Source of the DNA: a bacterium
GTDB lineage: Bacteria; Pseudomonadota; Alphaproteobacteria; Acetobacterales; Acetobacteraceae
Length of the DNA stretch: 64,000 nucleotides
Assembly: GCA_026224825.1 (NCBI GenBank)
Contig: JAMFRO010000007.1
Span: 62,001-126,000 of the forward strand
Direction: 5' to 3'
Position numbers and translations under genes: made by a program. Shown here one piece after another: positions 16,404 through 26,253 of the stretch; positions within the stretch are counted from its first letter, which is position 1, and every line of letters begins with the position of its first letter. The notes below the pieces were generated by a model, which saw only the letters and a list, made by a program, of their open reading frames with translations, searched no databases and was not told where the DNA came from.

Positions 16404-16892
16404 TCAGCTTTCCTGGTCGCCTGCGGGCGAGGAGTTGAGCAGGATGTAGCGTTCGATGCCGACGAGTTTGATGAGGTCGAACTGGCGGTCGAGGAAGTCG
16501 ACGTGTTCTTCTTCGTTTTTCAGAATATGCGAGAATAATTCGCGTGAGACGAAATCCCGCACGCTTTCGGTGTAGACGATCGCTTCGCGCAGATCGGTGG
16601 CGGCTTTTTCTTCGAGGGCCAGATCGGCGCGCAGGATTTCTTCCACGGTTTCGCCGATGGCCACCTGGTTGAGGCGTTGCACATTGGGCAGGCCGCCCAG
16701 AAAGAGCACGCGCTGGATCAGCAGATCCGCGTGTTTCATTTCATCGATGGATTCGTGATATTCGAACTTGCCGAGCTTGGTTACGCCCCAATGCTGCAGG
16801 ATGCGCGCATGCAGAAAATACTGATTGATGGACGTTAGCTCGTTGGTGAGCGCGGTATTTAAATGTTCGATAACAACCGGGTCGCGCAGCAT
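16404..16892 (-). CDS. bfr: Bacterioferritin
   Basis: A 162-residue 24-mer iron-storage protein. Ferroxidase ligands E18, E51, H54 and the later E-x-x-H in NEEEHVDF are present, and Met52 in SIDEMKHAD matches the haem-bridging Met. It oxidises and stores Fe(II) and holds haem at the subunit interface. It is followed upstream (61 nt away, same strand) by bfd, whose product releases the stored iron. A perfect 9-bp inverted repeat lies just before the start codon. Confidence 0.97.
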   Translation of the reverse strand: MLRDPVVIEHLNTALTNELTSINQYFLHARILQHWGVTKLGKFEYHESIDEMKHADLLIQRVLFLGGLPNVQRLNQVAIGETVEEILRADLALEEKAATDLREAIVYTESVRDFVSRELFSHILKNEEEHVDFLDRQFDLIKLVGIERYILLNSSPAGDQES

Positions 16893-16905
16893 GTGAGCCT
16901 CCCAT

Positions 16906-16932
16906 TATGGTGCCCAACTATATGGCACCATA
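16906..16932. promoter_or_regulatory. Inverted repeat in front of bfr
   Basis: TATGGTGCC and GGCACCATA form a perfect 9-bp inverted repeat with a 9-bp spacer, 14 to 40 nt upstream of the bfr start. It could be an operator or a 5' leader stem. It does not look like the Fur-type palindromes further upstream. Confidence 0.6.
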
Positions 16933-16953
16933 GCGGCTCATGACAAGAACATG

Positions 16954-17163
16954 TCAGCCCAGGCAGTCCACTGCTTCGGGCAGCATGGCATTGGCGGCGC
17001 GGCCATGGTCGCGCAGCAGATCCTTCACCAGCTCCACGCATTTGCCGCATTTCGCCCGGCAGCCGCAGGCGGCGTACACTTGTCCTGGACTCTGGCTATC
17101 GCTCATGGCGATCGCCTCTTTCAGCTTCCGGTCGGTCAACGCATTGCAGATGCAGATATACAC
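16954..17163 (-). CDS. bfd: Bacterioferritin-associated ferredoxin
   Basis: A 69-residue 2Fe-2S protein with cysteines at 4, 6, 33, 35, 39 and 42 (CICN near the N-terminus, CGCRAKCGKC later), the BFD-like fold. In characterised systems Bfd binds bacterioferritin and passes electrons in to reduce and release iron. It sits immediately upstream of bfr on the same strand. Confidence 0.92.
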   Translation of the reverse strand: MYICICNALTDRKLKEAIAMSDSQSPGQVYAACGCRAKCGKCVELVKDLLRDHGRAANAMLPEAVDCLG

Positions 17164-17212
17164 GGGCCCGCTTCCTTTATGATGATCTTAACCTACTCTA
17201 AGTGAGATTAAC

Positions 17213-17224
17213 TCGCAATTGCGA
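17213..17224. promoter_or_regulatory. Palindrome upstream of bfd (iron-responsive site candidate)
   Basis: TCGCAATTGCGA is a perfect 12-bp palindrome between bfd and the next gene, in a locally A/T-rich gap. It resembles the TGCGA..TCGCA half-sites seen upstream of the next gene. Confidence 0.45.
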
Positions 17225-17263
17225 TTCGAAGCGAACAGCTATGAATTTTGTGTAGGTTGATAT

Positions 17264-17767
17264 CTAGCTGTGTGCGCGGCGCACATACTCAGCAGGCCAG
17301 GCGGGGCGGCTGATGCAAACCGTATCAGCCGGCAGGGGCAGAAAATGCCCGTGGGCCGCCAGCAAACCGCCGAGAGCGAGCGCCACCTGCGCCAGAACCG
17401 GCCGGTGCGCGGGTAGGGCAAGAAATTGTAAATGCGCGTCCACGCGCGCCGGGCCCGCATCTTCGGTGCATCTCTGTGCGGCGGCGAGCAGGGTGAGAAT
17501 CCGGTTTTCATCCCAGGTGACCGCCAATGTCCCTGGCGTGCCAATTTGCACTGGCCGGCGCGCCGCGCGCCCGAGCAGGCAGAGAAACAGGCACAAGGCG
17601 CGCATCGCCTCGTCCCCATCATTGCCGCAGGCGGCGTGGCATTCGTCGAGCAGCAGGCCGTCCGGCCCATGCTCCGTCACCACCCGGCGCAGGCCCCAGA
17701 CGATGAAATGCTCGCCATAGTTCAGCCCGACCATGGAGACGCGGCCGGTGGCAGAGGTCTCATCCAA
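17264..17767 (-). CDS. Conserved hypothetical protein next to bfd
   Basis: A 167-residue protein I do not recognise. It has a predicted soluble alpha/beta start (VSMVGLNYGEHFIVWGLRRV), a Cys-containing segment LLLDECHAACGNDGDEAMRA, and no signal peptide or clear membrane helix. Three Cys fall in the first 50 or so residues of that segment and near ALCLFLCLLG. Codon use matches the neighbours. It is on the same strand as bfr-bfd and is preceded by palindromic sites like those of iron regulators, so it may belong to iron homeostasis. Confidence 0.6.
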   Translation of the reverse strand: MDETSATGRVSMVGLNYGEHFIVWGLRRVVTEHGPDGLLLDECHAACGNDGDEAMRALCLFLCLLGRAARRPVQIGTPGTLAVTWDENRILTLLAAAQRCTEDAGPARVDAHLQFLALPAHRPVLAQVALALGGLLAAHGHFLPLPADTVCISRPAWPAEYVRRAHS

Positions 17768-17801
17768 GGTTTTGCTCCCTAAATTGCATGAGCTTCATTA
17801 T

Positions 17802-17826
17802 ATGCGAATAACTTGCATTTGCAAGT
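17802..17826. promoter_or_regulatory. Overlapping palindromes, candidate Fur/iron-regulator operator
   Basis: ATGCGAATAACTTGCAT (17802-17818) is an imperfect palindrome with TGC/GCA ends, overlapping a perfect pair ACTTGCA/TGCAAGT (17811-17826). It lies 35 nt upstream of the 17767 start. The layout resembles alphaproteobacterial Fur boxes; this is inference from pattern. Confidence 0.5.
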
Positions 17827-17870
17827 TGTAAACGCATAAGCATCCACGCAAGGGCGCAAAAGCCGGCGCT

Positions 17871-18782
17871 TTAATCCGGCCGGAAGGAGGCCAGTACGTC
17901 GCTGAGTGTGGTTTCGAAGGGGATTGCGGGGGCCCAGCCGAGGAGGCGTTGCGCCTTGGTGGCATTGCCTGAGGCGCGGGGGATATCCACCGGGCGCATG
18001 CGTTCGGCGTCGGGCTTTACCTCGATATTCAGGCCTGAAGCGGCGATCAGCATGGTCAGAATATCGCCCACCCGGCGCGTGGTGCCTGAGGCGAGGTTGA
18101 ACACCGCACCTGGTTCCAGCGTCTCGGCATGCGCAATCACGTTGGCAAAGGCGGCGGCGATATCCCGCACATCGAGGAAATCCCGCTCTGCTGTGAGATT
18201 GCCGACATTGATGACCGGCGGCTGGCGGCCTGCTTTGATGCTTGCAACCTGTGCTGCAAAGGCCGGGATGACATAAGCGTCGGATTGTCCTGGCCCGGTA
18301 TGGTTGAATGAGCGCAGCCGCACGAGCCGCAAGCCCCCCTCGGCCGCCAGCGCGCCGAGTGCGAGGTCTGCCGCCGCCTTGCTTGCGGCATAGGTATTGA
18401 GCGGCGCCAAGGCTGCTGTTTCATCCAGCGGCGTGCCGGTGCGAAAACTATCGCCATAGCAATCGGCGCTACCGGCATTGATGAGCAGTGCCTCGGGCCG
18501 CGACTCCAGCAGCGCATAGGCAAGATTGAGGGTGCCCGTAAAATTCACCGCAAAGGCGCGGTCCGGATCGCGCCGCGCCACCGGCACCGAGGCGATGCCG
18601 GCGAGATGGATCACCACATCGGGCCGCGTAACGGCGATCATCGTATTGACCGCCGCACGATCGGTGATATCCGCACTGGCCCCGACGATTTGCGTGCCGG
18701 CGAACGCCTGCGCACATGCCGCCTGCACATAGGGGCCGACAAACCCCGTAGCCCCGGTGATGAGAATCCGTGCGGGCGTCAT
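17871..18782 (-). CDS. rmd: GDP-6-deoxy-D-mannose reductase (Rmd-like)
   Basis: A 303-residue extended SDR. It has the Rossmann motif TGATGFVG (residues 10-17), catalytic YAASK, and HTGPGQ and RDFLDVRD elements typical of GDP-4-keto-6-deoxymannose reductases. It converts GDP-4-keto-6-deoxy-D-mannose to GDP-D-rhamnose. The directly upstream gene, 6 nt away, is gmd, which supplies its substrate. Another 4-reductase (for example toward GDP-talose) cannot be excluded. Confidence 0.85.
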   Translation of the reverse strand: MTPARILITGATGFVGPYVQAACAQAFAGTQIVGASADITDRAAVNTMIAVTRPDVVIHLAGIASVPVARRDPDRAFAVNFTGTLNLAYALLESRPEALLINAGSADCYGDSFRTGTPLDETAALAPLNTYAASKAAADLALGALAAEGGLRLVRLRSFNHTGPGQSDAYVIPAFAAQVASIKAGRQPPVINVGNLTAERDFLDVRDIAAAFANVIAHAETLEPGAVFNLASGTTRRVGDILTMLIAASGLNIEVKPDAERMRPVDIPRASGNATKAQRLLGWAPAIPFETTLSDVLASFRPD

Positions 18783-18788
18783 AAAATT

Positions 18789-19805
<1,017 letters not shown>

Positions 19806-20627
19806 CTAGCACGGCTTGCGGGCGATGATAAGCTGGCTCTTGGGCATCAGATCATCCAGCGCCTGCTTTACCGCATTGCCATTGGGCTGGTCGAGCAGGC
19901 TCTGCCAGGTGCGCAGCCAGTTGTCCAATACCGGTTGGCCGGGTAGCTGAAAGGCTTTTTCCGTGGCCTCTTCGAGAGACATTCCCGTGGTCCAGAAAAA
20001 TGCCAGCCAGATGGACCAGAAAAACCCGTAACTATGCCGGCTCTCGATCACGAGCCCGGCGGCTTCCACAGATGCTGCGAACTCCTCGCGGCCGATGATG
20101 CGGACATGGTGGGGCTGCACGAAATAGCTTGGCGACGCCACGTATTTTTGCAAGGCCTCGGCCTGCGGGTCTGGGCAGGTGAAGAGGTACAGCGCCCCCG
20201 GCTTGCCGATGCGCGCCATCTCGGACAGCAGCAGCGCCGGCGAGTCCACATGCTCGATCACCTCGGTGCACAGCACGCGGGTGGCCGTGCCGTCAGCCAC
20301 CGGCAGCGGGTCGCACAGCGACACATGCGCCTCGAACGCCGGGCTGCCGGGCAGCGCTTGCAGCCGCGCACTGGCCTGCGCCACACGTTTTGGATCGGCA
20401 TCCACCAGTATCACCCGCGCGCCGCGTTCCGCGCAGAATTGCGAATGCGCGCCGAGACCGCAGCCGACATCGACCAGCACATCTCCCGGCCCTACGGGGA
20501 AGCCCGTGAACAGCTCACCCGCGGCCTTGTTGAACCAGCCACGCAGCACGGCATCGCGCAGGCCTGTCATCTGGCTGGGTGGCTCCGGCCGGCGCAGCCG
20601 ATCACGCAATCTTCTGATCAGGCTCAT
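19806..20627 (-). CDS. Class I SAM-dependent methyltransferase
   Basis: A 273-residue methyltransferase. Motif I is VLVDVGCGLGAHSQF and motif II is the RVILVDADPKRV region, followed by the LCTEVIEHVDSPALLLSEMAR motif. It probably methylates a sugar of the nearby glycan, given its place in the glycan operon. The start codon overlaps the upstream acyltransferase stop by 4 nt. Confidence 0.88.
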   Translation of the reverse strand: MSLIRRLRDRLRRPEPPSQMTGLRDAVLRGWFNKAAGELFTGFPVGPGDVLVDVGCGLGAHSQFCAERGARVILVDADPKRVAQASARLQALPGSPAFEAHVSLCDPLPVADGTATRVLCTEVIEHVDSPALLLSEMARIGKPGALYLFTCPDPQAEALQKYVASPSYFVQPHHVRIIGREEFAASVEAAGLVIESRHSYGFFWSIWLAFFWTTGMSLEEATEKAFQLPGQPVLDNWLRTWQSLLDQPNGNAVKQALDDLMPKSQLIIARKPC

Positions 20628-21787
20628 ACCGTCTCCAATGCCGTTCTGGCGCGATACGCAGCCGCCAGATGTTTGCCATGTTCACGCAACGGTTTTTCCA
20701 GCAGCCGGTGGTTCAGCTCGGCCACGCCGGCGGTTGCCAGTAGTGTGAGCCCGACCAAGGCAATGGCCTGATGCCGGTTGGGGTTGGTCAGGGAATACAG
20801 CCTGAACCAGATTTCATGTGTTGCGAAATACACAGGGATATGCACGAGATACAGGCTGTAGGACCGCGCCGCGATCGCCTCCATCACCCGGCGGGTAAAA
20901 CCTTGCCGCCACAGATACCCGCCATCATAGGAGGCGATCCAGACCAGTATGGCGGAGATGAGTGCGACCGGCCCCTGGTAAAAACTGACGACATGCAGCG
21001 GGTCGATGCCGACGCTCAGCAGGCTGGCGAGCAATATGGCCAGGGTTGCCATCCGCGCGGCCCGGCTTCGGCCAAGCCCGGTAGGCGCGCATTCAGTATA
21101 ACTTTGTTGCGCGCTCCAAAGTGCCAGCAGCACGCCGAAGGCCACGGGCCATAGCCGCACCATGAAGGTGAGGGCAGTGTTGGGCACGAAAAACCCGGCG
21201 GCGGCGATCAGCAGCAGCGGTACAAAAAGCCTGCGCCTGCAGAAAAACGCGGCGAATGGCAGCAACAGATAAAACTGCTCCTCCAGCGACAGGCTCCATT
21301 GCACAAAAGCGGTGCCGAGCTTGCCGTCGATGTTGAGCGCCACGTGGAAATTCGCCAGATCGAGCATGCCGGCGACGAACATCGACCAGTTCTGCGGCAG
21401 TGTTCCATAGGCGCCGGCAGTGTTGAAAAACAAACACAGCGGCAGAGGCACGGTCAACCACAACCAGGCGGAGGGCAGCAGGCGCCAGGCCCGGGCGATC
21501 CAGAACGGCACGGCGATCCGGGTAAACGCCACCCAATCCGTCACCCCCGCCAGCCGAGGCAGCAGCGAGCGCGCGATGACAAAGCCCGAGATCACAAAAA
21601 ACAGATCGACGCCGCTCCACAGCCCGCTGTCGAAGAACAGAGCATGCGCGACATGCGACGGCCAGAAGATCAGATTGAACGGCAGATGATCCACCAGCAC
21701 CATCAATATGGCGATCGCCCGCAGCACCTCCACCTCGGCCAGCCGCGTGCTGCGTGGTGCAGCGGCCGGTATGCCGATATTGTTCAT
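20624..21787 (-). CDS. Acyltransferase-3 family membrane protein
   Basis: A 387-residue OafA/YrhL-type O-acyltransferase with about ten hydrophobic helices. The start shows LRAIAILMVLVDHLP (catalytic-type His) and VDLFFVISGFVIARSLLPRL. It probably acylates the glycan made by this cluster. It overlaps its neighbours by 4 nt on both sides, a translationally coupled operon. Confidence 0.9.
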   Translation of the reverse strand: MNNIGIPAAAPRSTRLAEVEVLRAIAILMVLVDHLPFNLIFWPSHVAHALFFDSGLWSGVDLFFVISGFVIARSLLPRLAGVTDWVAFTRIAVPFWIARAWRLLPSAWLWLTVPLPLCLFFNTAGAYGTLPQNWSMFVAGMLDLANFHVALNIDGKLGTAFVQWSLSLEEQFYLLLPFAAFFCRRRLFVPLLLIAAAGFFVPNTALTFMVRLWPVAFGVLLALWSAQQSYTECAPTGLGRSRAARMATLAILLASLLSVGIDPLHVVSFYQGPVALISAILVWIASYDGGYLWRQGFTRRVMEAIAARSYSLYLVHIPVYFATHEIWFRLYSLTNPNRHQAIALVGLTLLATAGVAELNHRLLEKPLREHGKHLAAAYRARTALETV

Positions 21788-23070
21788 GCCGCCGGCACCG
21801 GCTGGAGCTGGAGAAATTCCTGTAGTTTTTCACGGGTGACCTGGAGCGAACAATGCGCCTTCAGCCCATGATGCGCCGCCGCACCCATCTGTGCATAGCG
21901 CGCGGGGTCGTGCTTCGCCACGTCGTAGCTTTCCTTATAGGCGGCCATCAGCGTTTCAAAATCAATCCGGTGCCGCCTGGTCCGCATTGCCTCGCGCGGG
22001 TCATGCGGCCAGATTGCCGGTTCGCGCGTTGAGGTGAGGAGAAAAGCATTGGCCGGTGTTATGTAATCGGCCATCGCGGTGTGCGTCGGCGCGATGGCGG
22101 GTTTGCCGGCGCTCATATATTCCATCAGCGGCAGGCACTGGCCTTCGCCATGCGAGGTGTTCACGGTATAGCTGCTCAAACTGGTCAGCCGCATATAGGA
22201 AGCATCGGGCAGATAACCGTCGATCAGCACCACGCGGCAGCGGAAGGGCGGCAGCTTGGCGAGGTCGCCCAGCATCGCCAGTATCGCAAGTTCGCAGTCA
22301 TGATGCGTGAGTTTCAGCACCAAAGTGGCGTCTTCTCTGTCGCCCAGCGCCAGGCAGAAGCCGCATATCATATCGAACCAGTTCTTCCGCCCGTCCATTG
22401 GGCAGAAGACGGAGCTGTAGATCACGCCTTCCAGTATCAGTTCGTGCAGCGTCTCGCGTGTACCGGCTTCCGGCGGCAATGGCGGCGGCCCCATCAGCCG
22501 GCGCCCGGCTGAGCTATGCGGGGTGAGGTCCAGCGTGCGCGTATCGAACACCCGGCCGCGCACATTGATGCTGGCAGCTTGCGTCACCGCACTGGCATCG
22601 GCGTCATACAGCCCGGCATAGCCATCCCACACCGGCGCCGGCAGGCTGACCACGGGAAACGCCCGGCCCATAGCCGCCTTGGTTGTCTGCACGGCAAAAT
22701 TGGAATGGGTGATGGCCCGCCCGGCCTGGCGCAGCACAACCCGCCAGTCGTGCCGCGGATCGTCATTCCAGCTCTCCGTCGGCAGCGTATCGAATTCCCA
22801 TGCGAACACCGGGATCGCCGGGCAGCGCGCGGGGATAAAACTGCGATGCGGCGGCGAGAAGGTGAGAAACAAACAATCCTCGCCATGCCGCGCGGCATTA
22901 TCCCAGATACGGTCCGCCTCCTGCGCCGGGTCGCTCACCGCCACCACCAGGCCCATCTCCTCCAGCAGGGGGCGGAAGGCCTTGAGCACGAAATAATAAC
23001 TATATTCCGAGGCGCCGAGATTTTTGATGATATTGCCGGACTCGGTTTCGGAATGAACAAGAAACATCAT
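21784..23070 (-). CDS. Glycosyltransferase (GT-B type), paralogue of the next gene
   Basis: A 428-residue glycosyltransferase. Near the C-terminus it has NTSHGEGQCLPLMEYMSAGK and the loop PTHTAMADYI, a GT4-like donor-binding region. The N-terminus FLVHSETESGNIIKNLGASEY closely resembles that of the next gene, so the two are probably duplicates. The sugar and acceptor are unknown. Confidence 0.87.
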   Translation of the reverse strand: MMFLVHSETESGNIIKNLGASEYSYYFVLKAFRPLLEEMGLVVAVSDPAQEADRIWDNAARHGEDCLFLTFSPPHRSFIPARCPAIPVFAWEFDTLPTESWNDDPRHDWRVVLRQAGRAITHSNFAVQTTKAAMGRAFPVVSLPAPVWDGYAGLYDADASAVTQAASINVRGRVFDTRTLDLTPHSSAGRRLMGPPPLPPEAGTRETLHELILEGVIYSSVFCPMDGRKNWFDMICGFCLALGDREDATLVLKLTHHDCELAILAMLGDLAKLPPFRCRVVLIDGYLPDASYMRLTSLSSYTVNTSHGEGQCLPLMEYMSAGKPAIAPTHTAMADYITPANAFLLTSTREPAIWPHDPREAMRTRRHRIDFETLMAAYKESYDVAKHDPARYAQMGAAAHHGLKAHCSLQVTREKLQEFLQLQPVPAA

Positions 23071-24608
23071 GCCGCCACCATGCCGGCATGCGGCACCGCC
23101 AGGGCAGGGGCGGTTATGCCCAAAGCCTCGGAGAGTTTCGCCTGTACCAGCTCCAACGTGCAGAACCCGCGCATCGCATTTTGCGCGGCCTCGCTCATCG
23201 CCGCATAGGCGGCTGTACCGGCCAGCGCATAGCTCTGCTCAAAGCTTGTTACCAGCGACTCCCACTCCAGGCGGTAGCGCATGGTGGTGAACAGATCGCG
23301 CGGATCGAACGGCCACACATTATGCTCAAGGTTGGCCCGCAGCACGAAGGCGATATTGGTGTCGATATAATCGGCCATCGCGGTATGGTTGGGTGCCACG
23401 GCCGGGCGGCCGGCGCTCAAAAACTCCATCAGCGGCAGGCATAGCCCCTCGCCATGTGAGGTGTTCACGTAATAGGTCGAGCCCCGTACCAGCGCGTGAT
23501 ACTGGGTGTCATCGAGAAACCCCGCGAAAAACACGACGCGGCATTTGAACGGCGCGAACTGGGTCAATATGGAATGCAGGATCGGATACGCTTCCACCCC
23601 GCCCCGCACAGGCACTTTGAGGAACAGCGTGGCCCCCGGATTATCCCGGAACGCCCAGACGAAACCGCTCAGCAGATCCTGCCAGTTCTTGCGCCCATCC
23701 TGCGGCGCGAACACCGAGGTATAGACCACCCCGCGCAGTGCCACCTCGCAATCCGGCAGCACCGGCAGCACCGGTATCGGTGCAGGTACCGGCGGGGCTT
23801 TTTTGTTCCCCCGGAATTTGCGGTACAGATACCGGCCGCAGGCCGAGGCCAGGCGCTTCAGCGGGGCAGGCAGAATGTCGCGTACCACCTCGTGATACCA
23901 GGCCCGCAGGTAATAGATTGTGCGGGAAACACGCCCGCGCAGTGAAAGCCGGGCAGGGGCGGGCGCCGGCACGGAGACCGCCTCAACCTGGGGCTCGATC
24001 CGCACCTCCGCCGGTTGCGGCACGAAAGGCGCTGCCGGCACCGCCGGCCAGGGTGGGGTGCGGGCAAAGCGCTCATCCGCGGCGCTATCGAATAAATACC
24101 CGCGCAGGTGCAGAAGCTGCTCTTCATCCACCGGCCGCGCCGGGCCAATATCGGCAAAAGCCTCGTAACTGGCGGTGGGAATCGCAAACACCGGAAAATC
24201 CGGGCCCATCGCCGCGCGCACCAGAGCAGCGGTATGGTGCGAGAGCGCGATGACCCGCTTGCAATGCGCAAACACATTGCGCCAGTCGCTGCGCGGATCA
24301 TCGCTCCACATCTCGCAGGGGATGGTCGAGAATTCCCACGCCACCACCGGGATGGTTGGGCAGCGCAAGGTGATGGGCACGAAATGCGGCGGCGCGAAAC
24401 TCAGGAACACGCATGCCTCGCCTTTGGCTTTGGCCGCGTCATAGATCGCATCGGCCTCGGTTTCGGGGTCATCCACCGTCACCACCTCGCCCAGCCGCCG
24501 CAGCGCCGGCAGATACCCCGCCAGCACGAAATAATAGCTGTACTCAGCCTTGCCCAGATTGGCACCGATGGTCTGCGCGCTATAGGACGAATGGACGATT
24601 ATTTTCAT
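23067..24608 (-). CDS. Glycosyltransferase (GT-B type) with central insert
   Basis: A 513-residue glycosyltransferase with the same SHGEGLCLPLMEFLSAG and NHTAMADYI motifs as the downstream paralogue. It is longer by about 85 residues because of a proline-rich and basic insert in the middle (APAPARLSLRGRVSRT, LPAPLKRLASACGRYLYRKF, PPVPAPIPVLPVLP). It overlaps the downstream gene by 4 nt. It probably adds a sugar to the cluster's glycan. Confidence 0.87.
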   Translation of the reverse strand: MKIIVHSSYSAQTIGANLGKAEYSYYFVLAGYLPALRRLGEVVTVDDPETEADAIYDAAKAKGEACVFLSFAPPHFVPITLRCPTIPVVAWEFSTIPCEMWSDDPRSDWRNVFAHCKRVIALSHHTAALVRAAMGPDFPVFAIPTASYEAFADIGPARPVDEEQLLHLRGYLFDSAADERFARTPPWPAVPAAPFVPQPAEVRIEPQVEAVSVPAPAPARLSLRGRVSRTIYYLRAWYHEVVRDILPAPLKRLASACGRYLYRKFRGNKKAPPVPAPIPVLPVLPDCEVALRGVVYTSVFAPQDGRKNWQDLLSGFVWAFRDNPGATLFLKVPVRGGVEAYPILHSILTQFAPFKCRVVFFAGFLDDTQYHALVRGSTYYVNTSHGEGLCLPLMEFLSAGRPAVAPNHTAMADYIDTNIAFVLRANLEHNVWPFDPRDLFTTMRYRLEWESLVTSFEQSYALAGTAAYAAMSEAAQNAMRGFCTLELVQAKLSEALGITAPALAVPHAGMVAA

Positions 24609-24640
24609 TATGGCTCTGGTATACGGCTGGGAGGCATTGT

Positions 24641-24682
24641 GGTGTCAGTAGGGCGGTGTCAGTCGGGCGGTGTCAGTCAGCA
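24641..24682. repeat. Three 14-bp tandem units over the end of a glycosyltransferase gene
   Basis: Units GGTGTCAGTAGGGC, GGTGTCAGTCGGGC and GGTGTCAGTCAGCA stand head to tail. The last holds the stop codon of the 24673-26139 gene, and each unit carries a TCA (stop on the minus strand). They fall in the 64-nt gap before the next glycosyltransferase. Confidence 0.88.
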
Positions 24683-26139
24683 GGAACAAACACCGTGGCC
24701 TGCGGCTGCGCAACCCCTGTATTCCCCGCCTTCTGCAGATGCTCGATAATCGCCCGCGCCGAGTCGGTCCAGGCAATGGGCTGGAACTCAGCCGCCACGC
24801 GCGCGCGCCAGGCCTCCAGCGCCACGGGGTTCTCGATCACCTCGCGCACGATGCGCACGGCATCCTCCAGCCGGTCCGGGTCGAAATACACTGACAGATC
24901 GCCCCCCGCCTCGGGCAGCGAGGTGCGGTTGGAGGAGATGCACGGCGCGCCATGCGCCAGGCTTTCGGTTACCGGCAGGCCCCAGCCTTCGTAGAACGAG
25001 GGGTACAGGGTGAACAGGCAATCATCGTACAAGGTTTCCAGCTCCGCATCGCTCGGGCTGTCGACCAGCACGATCTTGCCGTTCAACCAATTGGTATTCT
25101 TCAACTGCTGCATCAGATCCTGCACCAGCCAGCCCACGCGCCCGGCAAACACCAGGGTTGGAATTTCATCGAGCGGCATGGTCTCGGTCAGCTCACGCCA
25201 GATACGGAACAGCAACAGATGGTTTTTGCGGATCTCGATGGTGGAGACGATGAGCGCGAAACTGCGGCGGGCGGGCAGGCGGTGGGTGCGCAACGGTGCG
25301 GGCGGGCTGCCGCCGCCGGTGCCCAGCGGAATGGCGCCGATGCGCCCAGGCAGGCGCAGCGATGTTTCCTGCGCGTATCGCTCCACATCCTGTGCCGTGG
25401 CATGCGAAATCGCGAGCACGGCATCGGCCAGCGGCATGACAGAATGAAACCAGCCCTGAAATGCGCGGCGCAAACCAAAATCCACCCATTCCGGGCGGCG
25501 CAGCGGAATGATGTCATACACCAGTACCGCGAAGCGCAGCCCGTACCGTTCGCAGAAATGCGCAACCCGCGCCGCATAGTCGGGCGATGACCATGGCGAG
25601 CCCAGCACCAGCAGCCAATCGCCATCCGCTACGGCGGGGGGTTTTCCCTGCCTGGTATCATCCATATGCGCTTCCACAACGGGAGGTAGCGCCTCGCCGC
25701 GCGCGCGCCAGGTATCGCGCCTGCAAATTGTCCGGATGAGACTGGCTGCCGCCAACGCTGTATCGGTAACACCCCGCCACAGCCGGCTCACCGGGGGGCG
25801 CAGGGCCTGCGGCAACGCGGCGAAAATGCGGCTGCGTAGCCGGCGGTACAGGCTGCGATGGCGGGCAGGATCTGCCGCCGGGCGGTCCCTGCCATCAAGC
25901 GTGGGCTGGCTGTCGCTGTGGGCTGGGGCGGACAGATCGTCAAACAGCGCCTGGATGTGCGCGAACGGCACGCTGACAAAACTATCGTTCTGCTTGCCGT
26001 GGCGGATGAATTCCACGCAATCCGGGGCGATTTCAACCAGGGCGGATTGCAACTCAAAGGCGACACGTTGAATACCGCTGGGGCGTTTGCAATGAAGAGC
26101 ATAATCAAAAATGTCTTCTACATCGACCCAGAGCTTCAT
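24673..26139 (-). CDS. Glycosyltransferase family 4 protein
   Basis: A 488-residue GT-B enzyme. The C-terminal donor domain has SFYEGWGLPVTESLAHGAP and ISSNRTSLPEAGGDLSVYFD, the usual E-x7-E type motif. A predicted basic segment lies near residues 100-150. It is the first gene of the glycan operon; an A/T-rich gap with a 16-bp palindrome (26209-26224) precedes it and likely holds the operon promoter. Confidence 0.9.
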   Translation of the reverse strand: MKLWVDVEDIFDYALHCKRPSGIQRVAFELQSALVEIAPDCVEFIRHGKQNDSFVSVPFAHIQALFDDLSAPAHSDSQPTLDGRDRPAADPARHRSLYRRLRSRIFAALPQALRPPVSRLWRGVTDTALAAASLIRTICRRDTWRARGEALPPVVEAHMDDTRQGKPPAVADGDWLLVLGSPWSSPDYAARVAHFCERYGLRFAVLVYDIIPLRRPEWVDFGLRRAFQGWFHSVMPLADAVLAISHATAQDVERYAQETSLRLPGRIGAIPLGTGGGSPPAPLRTHRLPARRSFALIVSTIEIRKNHLLLFRIWRELTETMPLDEIPTLVFAGRVGWLVQDLMQQLKNTNWLNGKIVLVDSPSDAELETLYDDCLFTLYPSFYEGWGLPVTESLAHGAPCISSNRTSLPEAGGDLSVYFDPDRLEDAVRIVREVIENPVALEAWRARVAAEFQPIAWTDSARAIIEHLQKAGNTGVAQPQATVFVPAD

Positions 26140-26208
26140 CGAGCCTCCTCAAACCTTGTGTATTTATCCAATAATATCAAGCGGATACTAGAGGGAGTTA
26201 GCTTTCGG

Positions 26209-26224
26209 TTAAGACTAGTCTTAA
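26209..26224. promoter_or_regulatory. 16-bp perfect palindrome upstream of the glycan operon
   Basis: TTAAGACTAGTCTTAA is a complete palindrome, 70 nt upstream of the first glycosyltransferase start, in the most A/T-rich stretch of the window (about 26150-26300). It is a candidate operator. Confidence 0.6.
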
Positions 26225-26253
26225 ATGATGACGCCTGTCAAAGTTACGCAATA

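Noticed and set aside
23724-24253. Pro/Ala-rich plus-strand open frame opposite the glycosyltransferase insert
   Set aside because: Low-complexity shadow of the proline-rich minus-strand insert; no start signal or domain.
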